From contig SIJG01000121.1 of NCBI GenBank assembly GCA_023374025.1, forward strand, positions 247,454 through 311,453: 64,000 nt of DNA, in the 5' to 3' direction. This DNA is from Heterodera schachtii. Lineage: Eukaryota; Nematoda; Chromadorea; Rhabditida; Heteroderidae. This document shows, piece by piece, positions 11,479-23,232 of the stretch; the first letter of the stretch is position 1, and the number at the start of each line of letters is the position of its first letter. The notes below the pieces were generated by a model. It did not search any database, was not told where the DNA came from, and saw nothing but the letters and a program-made list of their open reading frames with translations. The translations under genes and the position numbers were made by a program.

Positions 11479-12609
11479 CACTGGTGGAAAAAAGTCTTTT
11501 ACCAAACCCCCAAAATTTGCACAGTAGTGATTTTTGAAATAGTATGGAGTCCGATATATACAATTGTAAGACCTTTTTTGTAGCAATTCCTTTGCTCTAT
11601 TGGTATGAAAAATTTTATTAAATTTTGTTCACAAACAATTGCAATATTGTGACCGGAACAGGAACTGATCACTTTTGGGAGGGAAAAAAGTCTTTTACCA
11701 AAGTTGAAAAACTATTTCAAAATGCTCATAAAAATCTGAAATAATTCATGCAGGCTTATCTTTTGGTGTTGAATAAAAAAAGTCTTTACACTAACTTGAT
11801 CAGACCACTCCTTCATAGTGACCGGGACACCCTAAAATACACTGAAAATTGGGAAAATTTCAAAAAAAAAATTCCTAGGGGGTTGGGAAAATTTTTTGGG
11901 AAATTTTGAATATGCTCATTGGATAGAGCATATATTTGGCTATCAAATTGCTTTTGGAATAGTGGGCTATGACCTGTACTTAAAAAGTTATACTTGGTTG
12001 AAAAACTGATCTTCTTAAAAATGATCAATTTTTGGTCATTTTCCCTTGAAATACGGTAGAAAATAATGATTTTTTATAATCATCAAAATTCAACCAAGTA
12101 AAACTTTTTATGCACAAATCATAGCCCAACCATTCAAAAGGTAATTCGGTAGAGAATTTTGTGCTATCCAATGAGCATATTCAAAATTTCCCAAAAAATT
12201 TTCCCAACCCCCTAGGAATTTTTTTTGAAAATTTTCCCAATTTTCAGTGTATTTTAGGGTGTCCCGGTCACTATGAAGGAGTGGTATGATCAAGTTGGTG
12301 TAAAAGACTTTTTTATTCAGCACCAAAAGATAAGCCTTGCATGAATTATTTCAGATTTTTATGAGCATTTTGAAATAGTTTTTCAAGTTTGGTAAAAGAC
12401 TTTTTTCCCTCCCAAAAATGATCAGTTCCTGTTCCTGTCCCAATATTTCAAAGTTTGTGAACAAAATTTGACAAATTTTGCATACCACTTGAGCACAGGT
12501 ATTGCTACAAAAAAAACTTACAACTATGTATATTGGACAACTTATTAATTACAAAAATAGCCACTGAACAAATTTCGGGGGTTTGGTAAAAGACTTTTTT
12601 CCACCAGTG
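11479..12609. mobile_element. palindromic Tc1/mariner-type element (foldback)
   Basis: Termini CACTGGTGGAAAAAAGTC and GACTTTTTTCCACCAGTG are exact inverted repeats flanked by TA on each side (11477-11478, 12610-12611), the hallmark of Tc1/mariner insertion. The inverted symmetry continues inward almost to the centre near 12045: for instance GGGTTGGGAAAATTTTTTGG at about 11880 is mirrored near 12200. No transposase is encoded, so it is a non-autonomous element of about 1.13 kb made of two arms of about 550 bp. Confidence 0.85.
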
Positions 12610-12638
12610 TACAATATTTGCTTAAATAAACAAAAAAT

Positions 12639-13360
12639 TCATGAAAAACTACCATAAAATGGATTTAATTTTTTATTGCTTTCAATGCAGCGAAATGAAA
12701 AAATAGTTAGCGAAAACCAAAAAATATGGGGGAAAAAAATCCATTCGGGTGAAAAATTTAATCCTATTGAATTAAATATTGCCATTTTTTCGAATTTTTT
12801 GCGCACTTTAATTTTATGAAAATTTCCAGCTATATACTTGAAAATCAGTATAACTGTACTTGAAAAGAGGTTGGACGACCAGACCTGACTAAAAAGCTTC
12901 AGCAAACCAAAAAATTCCAACACCGTATGATTTAAGTGAAGAAAAAGAAGTTTCTGGAGTTCTGAAAGCTGATTTACGAGCATTGAAAAAGAAAATGTGA
13001 TTTTTTAGTTAAAATTTTTTGTTGATCACTGCCCGATCGGGGTCCCCGACCCCCGTAATTGAGCTCCCCCCCCCCGACCAGACATGTGCCCCCCGGTGGT
13101 CCCCGGCTCCCGAACCTTGTCTAAAAGGGTCCAAATTTTTGTTTTTAAAAAATTTCTCCAGAGATCGGGAATCGAGACTCTCGCACTGCCCAAAATCAAC
13201 TACAAAACGGGATGTACAACATAAAAAACTATTGATATGTTCGATGCAGTATTTTTTTCTCTATCCGTATGCAAAATTTCAAATAGAATTAACGTGTAGG
13301 AAAAAAGTTAAATGTCACGAAATAAATATTGTTTTTATATTGTTAAAAATGAAGAGATAG
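12639..13360. other. AT-rich spacer, no supported gene
   Basis: Holds a degraded C-rich repeat unit (13028-13115) and open frames rich in Phe, Ile and Lys that look like chance in AT-rich DNA. Confidence 0.4.
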
Positions 13361-13394
13361 TACATAAAATTAGGAAAAATAAAGATAAAAGGAA

Positions 13395-13800
13395 AATGTA
13401 AAAAACACCAATTTTTTCCATAAAAAAGATTATTGCCGCTTTCGCGCTGGCCATCACAATTCGGGACAATCCTGCGCGGCGTGCACCATCCGCTTTCCAC
13501 CGTAGTCCGCCAACGGCTCCAATGCCGACGCCGTTTGTCACGGTGGCAGAAACAGCAGTGTCCAAACGGCACAGGCGGTTGGTCATCAGAAACATGACGG
13601 CGCAAAAGAACGCCGCGCCTCCCGACGGGCCCACAACTGGGGTATGTCGCTTCGGCCAGCGCCTGACGGCAAGCGGTGGGATGATCTCATTGCCCAGCAG
13701 TTGTTGCGCGCGGGCGAGTGCCGTGTCGTATGATGTCCGCGACTCGGGACTGACGGCGAAGCGGACGGTGAGTGCAGGGGCCGCTTCCGCTTCATTTTCT
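13395..13800 (-). pseudogene. GC-rich coding-like block, copy 1a
   Basis: A sharply GC-rich block in AT-rich surroundings. The minus strand reads LTVRFAVSPESR, ARAQQLLGNEIIPPL, VVGPSGGAAFFCAVM and TNGVGIGAVGG. It is repeated at 14290-14935 and 32410-33232. Copy 1a is cut off at both ends. I do not recognise the protein; a weak resemblance to sideroflexin-type membrane proteins is not strong enough to name it. The plus strand is also open. Confidence 0.45.
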
Positions 13801-14940
13801 GAATGGTGTGTTAAGTGAAATTTTATATCATTTAGCACAAATTTAACGCTTTTTGGTTTAAAAGATTTATAAAGTATATGACACAGTCTTTAATTTTTTT
13901 TTTAATTTTATTTCAGTGACGAAAGGTTCAGTGACGAAACATATGTGACAACAACAACGCCAATTGAACCATTTGAATTGGGTGCTAAATTTTCTTTCCT
14001 CAAAATTTGGTCAAAAACCGGAGGTCAGCCAAAAACCGGGGGGTTCAAACCGGCGAGTGCCCTGTAAAAATTTTTTCCTTTAGCATAGGCCTCATATTTT
14101 TACCTCCAGATTCTTTGCTTACTGGGCAAAAATGCTTTTACCTTGAGAAAAACCCCAAAATCTCTGTAAATTTTGTGCTAGAATATTGTAAAAATAATCA
14201 GAGAGTTAAATTAAAAAAAACATTGCTTTATCCTATTGTATAAAATTTGCAAATGATCAAATCAACAGAAAGTGAATTTGTTTATTTTATTCATCGGTCA
14301 ATTTCCTAATTTTTGTCCATTTTCTCTTTCCCCAGTAGCGTTCATCAGTCCATACAGATCGTTGACGCAGACGGGCGTCAGTCCCTGCTTCGCAGCTGCT
14401 GGTACCGCTGCCCAATGTGCCTCGTTTGCGCTGGCCATCACCATTCGGGTCAATCCTGCGCGGCGTGCACCTTCCGCTTTCCACCGTAGTCCGCCAACGG
14501 CTCCAAGGCGACACCTTCGTGACGGTCGCTGATACAGCGCTATCCGAACGGCACAGGCGGTTGGTTATCAAAGACATGACGGCGCAAAAGAACGCCGCGC
14601 CTCCCGACGGGCCCACAACTGGGGAATGTCTCTTCAGCCAGCGCCTGATGGAAAGCGGTGGGATGATTTCATTGCCCAGCAGTTGTTGCGCGCGGGCGAG
14701 TGCCGTGTCGTAAGATGCCCGCGACTCGGGACTGACGGCGAAGCGGACGGTAAGTGCAGGGGCCGCTTCCGCTCTTGACTCATATATGGTGAAGAGGAAA
14801 GTGTGGCCTGAAGTACACAAATAGGCAGTCTTTGGTAGAAAGGCCAAATAACTTGCCAAAGCGCATGTTGCCGTCGGTGGGAGGCATGATGGTCAATCCC
14901 AGAATTAGGCCGGCGCATTTGGCTTGCGAAGTCGGCTAAA
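13795..14940. repeat. segmental duplication (partner 31905-33055)
   Basis: AT-rich spacer 13795-14290, with TTCAGTGACGAAAGGTTCAG near 13914, followed by GC-rich block copy 1b, is paralleled by 31905-33055 in the same order and orientation. Copy 1a just upstream is a further truncated block copy. Confidence 0.8.
14290..14935 (-). pseudogene. GC-rich coding-like block, copy 1b
   Basis: Same block as copy 1a, extended at its N-terminal side by a stretch after acceptor ATTTTAG (14936) reading AKCAGLILGLTIMPPTDGNM and FGKLFGLSTKDCL. Relative to copies 1a and 2 it lacks two bases near 14510 (GGCGACACC region), so the GVGIGAVGG frame is lost. No product recognised. Confidence 0.45.
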
Positions 14941-15482
14941 ATGATCCAGTCATAAAGGCAAATTCAATTAAACAATAAAAAAATAATTTTAATAGTTGAA
15001 TTAAATCAAATATGCAAACAAGGTCGTGAAATATGCACCAATTATGCACAAAAATCGCAAAATATGCACAAAAAGAAAACTTGAAAATTAGGGGTGCAAA
15101 TTAATTTTAAAAAAATTTTTTCCTCAAAATTTTTTTTTGCAACTGCAAAGCAAAAAATTTCTCAAGATTTCCGCAGTGAAGCTCACTGTTGACCCACTCG
15201 CAAATCTATTCAGATTTAGATTTAATTTTAGGCGTAATCAAATTTTTTCATTAGTGTTATTCAAATCGGAAAAATGTGTCGAAAAATGGCAAAAAATCTG
15301 TAAATATTTACAAAAAATGGCAAAATATGCATGTATGCAGAAAAATCCAAAATATGCATAATAACCAAATACGTAGAACCCAGGAAAAAAATACATTTGC
15401 ATATTTTTGACAGCCCTGGTAATTTAAATTAAATTTTAAAGAAACCAAAAATTAAAAAAAAAATTTTTCGCATTTCCCCAAC
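14941..15482. repeat. decayed ATATGCAC-rich element
   Basis: Runs of AAATATGCAC and AAAATATGCA between about 15005 and 15360, and a right edge ATATTTTTGACAGCCCTGGT near 15400, match the interior and termini of the MITE families at 23233-23860 and 49741-50332. The left end is not intact and I see no target duplication. Confidence 0.45.
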
Positions 15483-15631
15483 CGGTAATTGCGATTTTTT
15501 GTGTGGCACATTTGACGGCACATTGCTTCTGCCCGTGTCCATGCGTACAGTTGGCCGTTGTTCACCAATTCAGTAGCATCCGTTGAAACAATTTTGACGA
15601 ATTTGTCCATTCCGTCCAGCATTTGCGAATG
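15483..15631 (-). CDS. isolated exon, unidentified
   Basis: Minus exon with acceptor TTTTGTTAG and donor GTTGGG. It reads HSQMLDGMDKFVKIVSTDAT, ELVNNGQLYAWTRAEAMCRQ and MCHTKNRNYR without a stop. Amino-acid composition and both splice sites look genuine. No partner exon joins in phase with the block at 14935, and I do not know the family. Confidence 0.45.
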
Positions 15632-16373
15632 CTAACAAAAGAAAAACCAAATGTAAATGATTATTCAAAACCAAAATGGGGACATTTCGGTCATACACAG
15701 ACTAATTGTTCCGAACGAAAATGTAAATAAAAATAAACCTATTCAAAAATAATGTGATGGTAATGTATTGCCTGACTTCATAAAGAAAAAAGGACAGAAG
15801 AAAAAAGATTAAACAAAAACTCAAATGCTGCTAAATTTAGGCTCTTTCAATTTTAAATGTTAAAAAGGAAAGGAGTCCGATTTCAATGTTTAAGTACGCT
15901 TTTTTGTAATTTAAATGCTGTTTATTCAATTTAGGAGTATCGAAAAAACAGAGGAAAAAAAACGAAAAAAGAAGCAATTTTTTTTAAATAAAGCGCCAAT
16001 TGGAAAAAAACATATAAATTTGTACCCAGTTTTTGGAAAATATTTATCTAAGGTCCCAAACTCAGCGATTAAATCGATTTAAAAAATTAAAAACATTGTC
16101 AAAAATTAATGCGCTTGCCATTTTTCATGAAAAATTGTTACTGAAGTATTAACTATCAACAGGGACTAATCCATAATAGGCACAACTCGCTCTGGTCTCC
16201 AGCGTACTTGATTTTCTCTTTTTCTTGATTTTTGGCGATGTGTAACCGAATCACCCTGTTGATGATAGCATTGACTAAAAATTATTCCTTTCGCTCTCCT
16301 CATTTTATTTTTTGAATTTGAGAATATATACATCCAAAATTTATTATATAAATATATTTTAGTATAATTAAAA
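15632..16373. other. AT-rich intergenic region
   Basis: No gene seen. A short inverted pair ATCAACAGGG / CCCTGTTGAT brackets 16155-16265 and may be a small element. Confidence 0.35.
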
Positions 16374-18406
16374 TTATATTTTTATTTCATTTCGACGCAT
16401 CAAAAAACAGAAGGGTAATGTGTATTTACGTATAATTTTTGAAGTAATTATCAATCCATAAGGGCTGTTCAAGTCATAAAAATCGACAATCATAAGGAGA
16501 ATCCATTCGGCAATTGGTGAAAGTTCGGCATGCCTTCGGGACAGAATTTCCCTAAATTGAAAGTGTTTTACAAAGGCAAGCAAAATTTGGCTGGCCTTTT
16601 TTGACGTTTTCAGCTTTTTGGGATTTTTATGATTTTTTGACTTTTTTAAGGCAAATTTGATTAATTATTTTTAAATTATTTCCTATTCAATAATTGTTTA
16701 AAATTACCACGTGATTAGGTAAATTGCGAAGAGAAGATTTGCAATTGAAAGCAAAATGATGGCGTAACACATTCGAACTTCAACACGGTGACTGCGCTGC
16801 TTCAAATTCATTTGTCTGATCCTTCGGCACATTAACGGATAAGCAAAGAGCAGAAAAGCCAAGTGGGAAATGGCAAACATTTTGGTGATAGTGTAGTAAA
16901 TTTGCTAAATGACGGAAAATTAAAAAAAAAAAATATCAAACATTTATAAGCCGAAGATGGGAACCAATGCCCGGTTATCCAAAAAAGATTCGAAAATCAA
17001 AGTTTAGAAAATTTTAAAAAAATCAATTTAAAAAATTACATAAATTACCTACTAATGTTTTAATAACCCATTGTATACGATTTTTAGTGATATCTCTAGA
17101 AATTTATTGTACATTATTTCTTATTTTCTGACTGTCTAGTTATGTTATTGTGTCTGATCAACTTTATCTCCAAAGCCATTTTAAGGCTAAAAAATTAAAG
17201 CTTTTATGGATATGGAATCGTACGTAATTTCAAATAATAATCCCAAGCAAAATAGAAGATTACATAATTTTTTATTTAAAATCATCTTTCCAGAATTTTT
17301 GAGAAAACACATGTCCGTCGGGCACCCATTCAAAAAATATTTAAGCCCGAACACGAAGCCGGCAGTTTAAAAATGCCGACCTCTACTAAGTATGGAAAAA
17401 GCACACAATATGCCAATAAGGTAAAAAAAAATCGGGAAATCTTTGCTCAAAATAATTTTATCAAAATTTTAAAATAAATTTTCTTATATTTTGTGCTCCT
17501 CCATTTTTTACTTGTGTTGGAATTTCCATGAACACGGGCCCGTCCATTTTGTGCTGTCCTTGCCCAAACGGTGTTCTCACTTCAGACAATCGAAAGCACA
17601 CAGAATGCCACAGAATTGGTGCAGCAATTGCCAAAGCGAACAAAAAAATAATTGCCAATAAATATTTGCTAATTTTTGGTGACCAATGGCGCCGATACAT
17701 TTGGGAACAACAAATGGCACAAAAACGGTTCAATGACATTAGGAAATTCAACTGAAATTTAAAATTGTGAAGAAATTTAAATAAATTGCTATAATGTTTA
17801 ATTTAAAAATGCCTGAAATTGGATTAAGCCCAATGTCCATAGCAAAAAGTAAATTAAATTCGCTGCGCCATTTGCTTGATTCAACGGATAAAAGATGGCC
17901 GTAACATAGCCCCAATATGCGCATTTCTTGACAATGTACAATAAAAATTTGCTAAAATGGAATAAAAACAAAAATAAATTAAATAAAAGTTCATCTTATT
18001 TGTTAGCTTCAAAACTGCAAATCCTTCAAAAACGGTCTGCATAGAATCTATAGTCCTAATATGATGAGAAAAATGCTAATCAGGGGCCCTATTTTGGCCA
18101 TTTTTTGGAAATTTTTAATGAAAAATGTAATAAAAGTGAAAGACGGTGAATTTTTTTTGGAAAATACTTTAAATTATGGGCGCTTTTGTGAAAAAACCAA
18201 AATTCTTTCCAATTTAAATTATTTTAAAGACTTTCTTACCTTAAATCCACAAAGCCAAGCGCAATAAAAAGCATATAAAAGGAGGAGGTGAACGGCGGAC
18301 GATGCCTTTGACGCAACAAAAATGCCAAAACCGACAAATAAATGGGCAAAGAAACAAACAAATGGAAAAAGGTAGCAAATTTGGTAATAAAAACAAATAA
18401 ATCCAT
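16374..18406 (-). CDS. serpentine chemoreceptor GPCR (Srv/Srg-like), five exons
   Basis: Exons 18406-18240, 17951-17813, 17751-17512, 16904-16708 and 16551-16374 join in phase to 306 codons plus TAA. The product starts MDLFVFITKFATFFHLFVSL and has seven hydrophobic stretches. After TM1 comes RQRHRPPF and TM2 begins FTSSFYMLFIALGFVD. The third-helix end reads MSLNRFCAICC, as in nematode serpentine receptors in place of DRY. TM5 follows TITKMFAISHLAFLLFAYPL, a basic loop CRRIRQMNLKQRSHR precedes TM6, and TM7 is AEWILLMIVDFYDLNSPYG. Length matches the usual 300-350 residues. A TTTTAG site about 20 bases upstream of the ATG could take a spliced leader. Intron 2 begins with GC (CAG/GCATTT). Predicted role: chemosensory membrane receptor. 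The exact sub-family (Srv, Srg, Srx) is not certain. Confidence 0.85.
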
Positions 18407-18914
18407 ATGAATTTTACCAGTCTAAAATTTCATTATATTAATATTTTTTGTGTATTAGAAATTCAATTTAATTAATTTCAAAAATTTGAAAAACTTTTAT
18501 GATATTATTTGATAAATGAAAAAAGAATATTTAATTGTTATACAAATGCTTGTCCCCAAATGATATTTCTTTCTCTTTTACGGATTATGTGAATGCAATT
18601 AATAATTAATGCTTTCTCCCTACTATTCTAAATCTTACTTCCTCAATAAGTCATTTAAAAATAAAAAATAAATAAATAAATAAAATAAGAAAGAAAATTT
18701 CTATAAGAAAATCAGGAAGGGTTTTGTAAAAATCGTGCCCTATCGGGATCAAATCATAATGATTTTTGCAAATTAAACAACGAAATTTACATAAACAAAA
18801 AATAAACAATAAATGCAAAATCTTTTTTAGAATATTAAATGCATGAAATGTTTATATCAAATGCACCAATTTATGATATTATTATAAAAAAAACTATTAA
18901 TAAGAATTGATCAG
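18407..18914. other. intergenic, no gene
   Basis: AT-rich spacer between the receptor start and the MITE at 18915. Presumably contains the receptor promoter, but no motif stands out. Confidence 0.3.
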
Positions 18915-19537
18915 TAGGGCTGATATTTATAGGTGCTAAAAACTGCCAAAATAGGTAGGTTTTAGGTTCTAAAAAACCCCCAAAATAGGTGCTAAAAATG
19001 GGAAAATAGGTGCCAAAAAGTTCCGAATTTAGGGGTGTAAAATCGAAAATTTTCTTCAAAAAGCAAAAATATTATTATGCCATATCATTAATGAGATACA
19101 TAATTTTCAAAATCAAAATTTCTCGTCAAGAAAATAAAAAATAAATTTTGGAGATAAATTTTTGAGAAATTTTTCACTCAGGAGTATATTTTTGAAAATT
19201 TTCGAGTCGATTCTTAGGGGTATATTTTTTTTTTAAATTTTGGGTCGATTCTTAGGGGTATATTTTTTTTTTAAATTTTGGGTCGATTCTTAGGGGTCTA
19301 TTTTCTTTTTATTGCATTTTTGTTAACAAATTTTGGGCAAAACGCCAAAATAGGTGAAAATAAGTTTTTAAAATTTTTTTTAGGTTTTTTAGGTGCTAAA
19401 AATAAAAACCTAGAAAATAGGTGCTAATAACTCGAAAAGTAGCTTAACAACCCCCCAAAAAAACATGTTTTTCGTGCATTTCAGGCTATAGGGAGCTCAG
19501 GAAAAAAATAGGTAAAAACCTAAAAATATTAGCCCTA
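18915..19537. mobile_element. hAT-type MITE with 8-bp target duplication
   Basis: Ends TAGGGCTGATATTTATAGG and CCTAAAAATATTAGCCCTA, flanked by TTGATCAG at 18907-18914 and 19538-19545. The 8-bp duplication fits the nTnnnnAn pattern of hAT insertions. The interior is AT-rich with repeated AAATAGGTGCTAAAAA and TCGATTCTTAGGGGT motifs and has no transposase. Confidence 0.88.
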
Positions 19538-19722
19538 TTGATCAGGTGTTTACATATTTTAAATAATTAAGCTTTAGGCGAATGAGCAATTCCAAATAGC
19601 GCGAATTGGTCATTTACAAGAAATTTAAAAATATGAATTAAAAATCCCTATTTTAATTTATATTTCAATGTTTTATTTTTTATTATTTTTCCTTTTGTTT
19701 GACTTCCTTTTTTGATCTCGTA

Positions 19723-20973
19723 CAGTGTGTTAATTTAAAATAAAGACACCCTATTTTTTGTTAGTTTGACCACTTCCCATGAACCGATCGAGTTGAAATT
19801 TTAACTGTACGTAGCAATTCTGAAAATATTAAGATTCTGAAAAGGAGAAGGCGAAATGACGACAGAAAAAAATTTTACGAATTTTTTTCCGAAAAAGGGG
19901 TGTTAATTTAAAATAGAGACACTTTTTTCAGAAGGCTGTAACTTTTTGAGTTGAGCATTAAAAAATCTGAAAAAATTCATTTAAGCTTAGTTTTTTGTAC
20001 TGATCAAAAAAGTCATTTGCAACAAATTGATCAGATCACTCCTTTATGGTGATCTAAAAATCATAAAATGGCTTGAAACTGGGGAAATTTTAGAAAAAAA
20101 ATCTTAGGGGGCTGGAAAATTTTTTTCGTGAAAAACAATTAAGGCATTATAAAAGAGAATAAAATTCTCTACAAAATGGCTTTTGGATGATGTCTCTACG
20201 CCGCGTCTCCGCTGAGCTGCGTTTGGTTAAATATCGACTACCAAAAAAAAGACCAATTTTAAGCCATTTTTCCTTACTTTTTGCGACATTCGTATTTAGC
20301 CAAACGCTCCTCAGCAGAGATGCATCGCACAGCCACCAACCAAAGGCCATTTTGTAGAGAATTTTGTGCTCTTTCTGTTCGTCATATTCATCTTCTACGG
20401 AAAATTTTTCCCAACCCCCTAGAAATTTTTTTTCGAATTTACTCAGATTTTATTTTTTCACCCGAAAAATTTTTGTGTTTAATGACTTTTTTCTGGTATA
20501 AAGTGAATAGAAAATGCTTATAGGATGTCTCTACGTTATCTTCGTGTTGATTGCTGTTAGTTTGATTCGGTTGGTCAAATGTTAGAGGTGATTTAAGCCT
20601 TTTGGTCCTTAATTTCTCCTGAAAACTTAGAAAATTCAACATAACTCTCTCTAAAAGACATATTTCTGTTCGCAAAATAAGCAGAAATGTGAAAAAAGAT
20701 TTGTTCTTTCTTATTTAGCTTGTTTTATCAGTTTATTTTTGGTAATTGTTGAGTTTTTTCTCAGTTTTCCAAAGTGTCTCTATTTTAAATTAACACCCCT
20801 TTTTCGGAAAAAAATTCGTAAAATTTTTTTCTGTCGTCATTTCGCCTTCTCCTTTTCAGAATCTTAATATTTTCAGAATTGCTACATACAGTTAAAATTT
20901 CAACTCGATCGGTTCATGGGAAGTGGTCAAACTAACAAAAAATAGGGTGTCTTTATTTTAAATTAACACACTG
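19723..20973. mobile_element. palindromic Tc1/mariner-type element (foldback)
   Basis: Ends CAGTGTGTTAATTTAAAATA and TATTTTAAATTAACACACTG, flanked by TA (19721-19722, 20974-20975). The first and last 210 bases or so are near-perfect inverted repeats, and the symmetry continues with lower identity to the centre (about 20348), where ATGGCTTTTGG at 20176 is mirrored by CCAAAGGCCAT at 20340. No transposase. Open frames inside are by-products. Confidence 0.85.
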
Positions 20974-20975
20974 TA

Positions 20976-21741
20976 AGAATACCTTTCATTCAATTTGTTG
21001 TTTTATTTGTGGAAAGAAAGTGAGATTTATTTGGAATCATTTGTATTATTATGACCCAAAAAAGACATTTTACCGAAAAAAATATTTGTTATTTGTCTAA
21101 TTTGTGGGGAGTATTTAAAGACGGTAAAAAGTTGTAATGGCACAAACGAAACATTCCCAAAAAATATTTCTTAAAAATCTGAAAAATAATGGCTTATTCG
21201 TCAATTAAAATGTAATTTTTTTTTTCAATTTTTGAGAAATCTTTTAAATTATTTTAGAATTTCGTTTTTTGTGCTCGTCCTTTGCATTGGCATTGCTATT
21301 GAGCAGACCCAAGCTTATGTACACAAGTCTTTTTAAATAAATTATTATTTTATTTTTTATTTAAATATATTATTAATAAGGCACGGATTTTATTGGGGAA
21401 AATCCCAAAAAATTTAACGAAATTGCGAAATAGTGACAAAAATAAAGGCAAAAATTGGTGTAAAAATTTAAATACCGCGTTTTTCATAACATTTTATTCA
21501 CTGATTCACATATCAACAATTTGATAAATATTGCCTAAGGACAAAACGCCAAAAAACCCCTCTAATTAAAAAAAATTGTCGAGATTTTCCCTTGTAAAAA
21601 CGGAAGAGCCGATCATGAGTTAAAAACTAGACAGCTAAAAAATAAACTGTGATTCGATAGAGGGGGTCAAACTATGGGCCTATGCAAAATTTCAAGAAAA
21701 TTTTTTATCATAGCAAATATTTATAATTGTTAATACACAAA
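20976..21741. other. intergenic, no gene
   Basis: AT-rich stretch between the foldback element and the coiled-coil gene. Nothing supported. Confidence 0.3.
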
Positions 21742-22811
21742 ATGGTCTTTTCCCGAGGCAATTCTGAATTGGAAAAGCAAATGAACAGCTTATCTGCGGA
21801 AGCAAAACGCAAGCGGAAGGAATGGCGCCAGGAGCTTGCTAAAAAGGCGGTTCGACGCCAAAAAGTGATGAAATTTTGACCCAAATATCATTTCAATCAA
21901 AAATACAAATTTTACAGGTCCACGACAAATCACAGAAGCTCCATCAACAACTGGAGAAGGAACATCAAGCGAGACAATACCGTCGACTTCGAATGCTGAG
22001 CCCAGTAAGTGCAAAAATCACAATTTTTTAGACTATTTTACTTTTTAAGGCCGTCGATCAAATCCAAGGCCACTTTCAACAACGCCGATCAGGCGCCATG
22101 AGCGCGTGCGGCCTACGACTGTTCACAAAGAAACCAGCACCGATTTTCGAGCAGCAGTACAGTCAACCCACCCAAACGGTTTTGGAAACCGTCGATTGCT
22201 CAACTCAGACAGAAACAGGTAAAATCGGTGATCAGACTTTCTAATCGATTTGTCACCCAAAATTTTATTTTCAGAGCTTGCGTCAATTCAAAGGCTGTGC
22301 GCAGAGCTGAACAAAGCGAAACGCCGAATTGCGACGCTTGAACGACAGCTGCAAAAGAAAACTGAAGAGGCGAACCTACTCAAAAAGCGACCAGCAGTTG
22401 AAAACAAGAGCAAACTCAAGAGGGTCAGTTCATTGGACGACTTGTCAAGGCAGAGCCGGACAGCGCGCGCAAAGGAAATAGCGCGGAACCTCAGTGCTCT
22501 CTTCCGACCAGGCAAAAGCATTTTTTGTTCAAGAAAAATCATATTTTTAGGCACTCCGATCCCCGAAATCGACAAGGTTGTGCGCCAGGCCCGTCACCAG
22601 GTCAATTTCATTTCGCCCAAAAAACCACCCGGAAATGGACTCGAAAAGGGCGAACAAGGAAAAAAGAACGGATCAGTCCAATCCTGGACATCCAAGTCAC
22701 ACTGATGTTGGGATTCAGTTGGAATCAAAGGCAGCACCTGAAGAACACTTTGATAAATATGCGCGACGACGGAACTGCCGGAGGAATGGACTTTTTGGCA
22801 TCGACGCATGA
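21742..22811 (+). CDS. coiled-coil protein, six exons, unidentified
   Basis: Exons 21742-21864, 21918-22004, 22050-22218, 22275-22511, 22551-22600 and 22677-22811 join in phase to 266 codons plus TGA. The start is MVFSRGNSELEKQMNSLSAE. Lys/Arg/Gln-rich helical segments dominate (AKRKRKEWRQELAKKAVRRQ, LNKAKRRIATLERQLQKKTE), with a leucine heptad-like stretch in exon 4 and two STQTE/TDVGIQ-type motifs in exons 3 and 6. The fourth intron (22512-22550, 39 bases) would use a GC donor and is itself in frame, so retention is also possible. No domain recognised. From about 22690 a different frame (LMLGFSWNQRQHLKNTLINM, HEVKALRRRLTTHARFEVV) stays open to 22983 and looks protein-like, so the true 3' end may differ or the locus may be frameshifted. 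Confidence 0.5.
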
Positions 22812-23078
22812 AGTCAAAGCGCTGAGACGACGACTGACAACGCATGCCCGCTTTGAAGTGGTGAACAGCGAAGGAGGGACAACGCTGATATGTACGAACA
22901 TCCGTCAGGTGTTGGAAGCGCCTCCTTCTCGCCTCAACCGAAATCAGATCGATCGGAACACCATTTTCGATGGGCATTGCTGATCTCCTCGACGAAGTCC
23001 GCGAACTCCACATTTTTGGGCGTTCGGATCTTGTTTTTCTTCCCCATTTTGTTAAAATATTGTTAATTTTATATTTTT
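22690..23078 (+). pseudogene. second coding-like frame at the 3' end of the coiled-coil locus
   Basis: In the frame one base off the last exon, the sequence reads LDIQVTLMLGFSWNQRQHLK to DRNTIFDGHC and stops at 22983. Shifting once more continues ADLLDEVRELHIFGRSDLVF to a TGA near 23078. Composition suggests former coding sequence with at least one frame break, possibly transposon-derived. The minus strand also offers MGKKNKIRTPKNVEFADFVE starting near 23048. No family recognised. Confidence 0.35.
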
Positions 23079-23232
23079 GATCAAATAAACCTCTTAAGTA
23101 CGAATTATCAACTAATAATTAGGTTTGATTAGATTTGATCAGTTATGAATTAAAAGATTTTTGAATTGGCGCCTTTCGTTTCAAAACTCATTTTTTTTTA
23201 TAATGTTAGGCAATTTTTGTTAAATTGATGAT

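Noticed and set aside
12639..12983. Minus-strand frame of 114 codons next to the foldback element
   Set aside because: Phe/Leu/Ile/Lys-rich reading of AT-rich DNA, no splice context, no domain.
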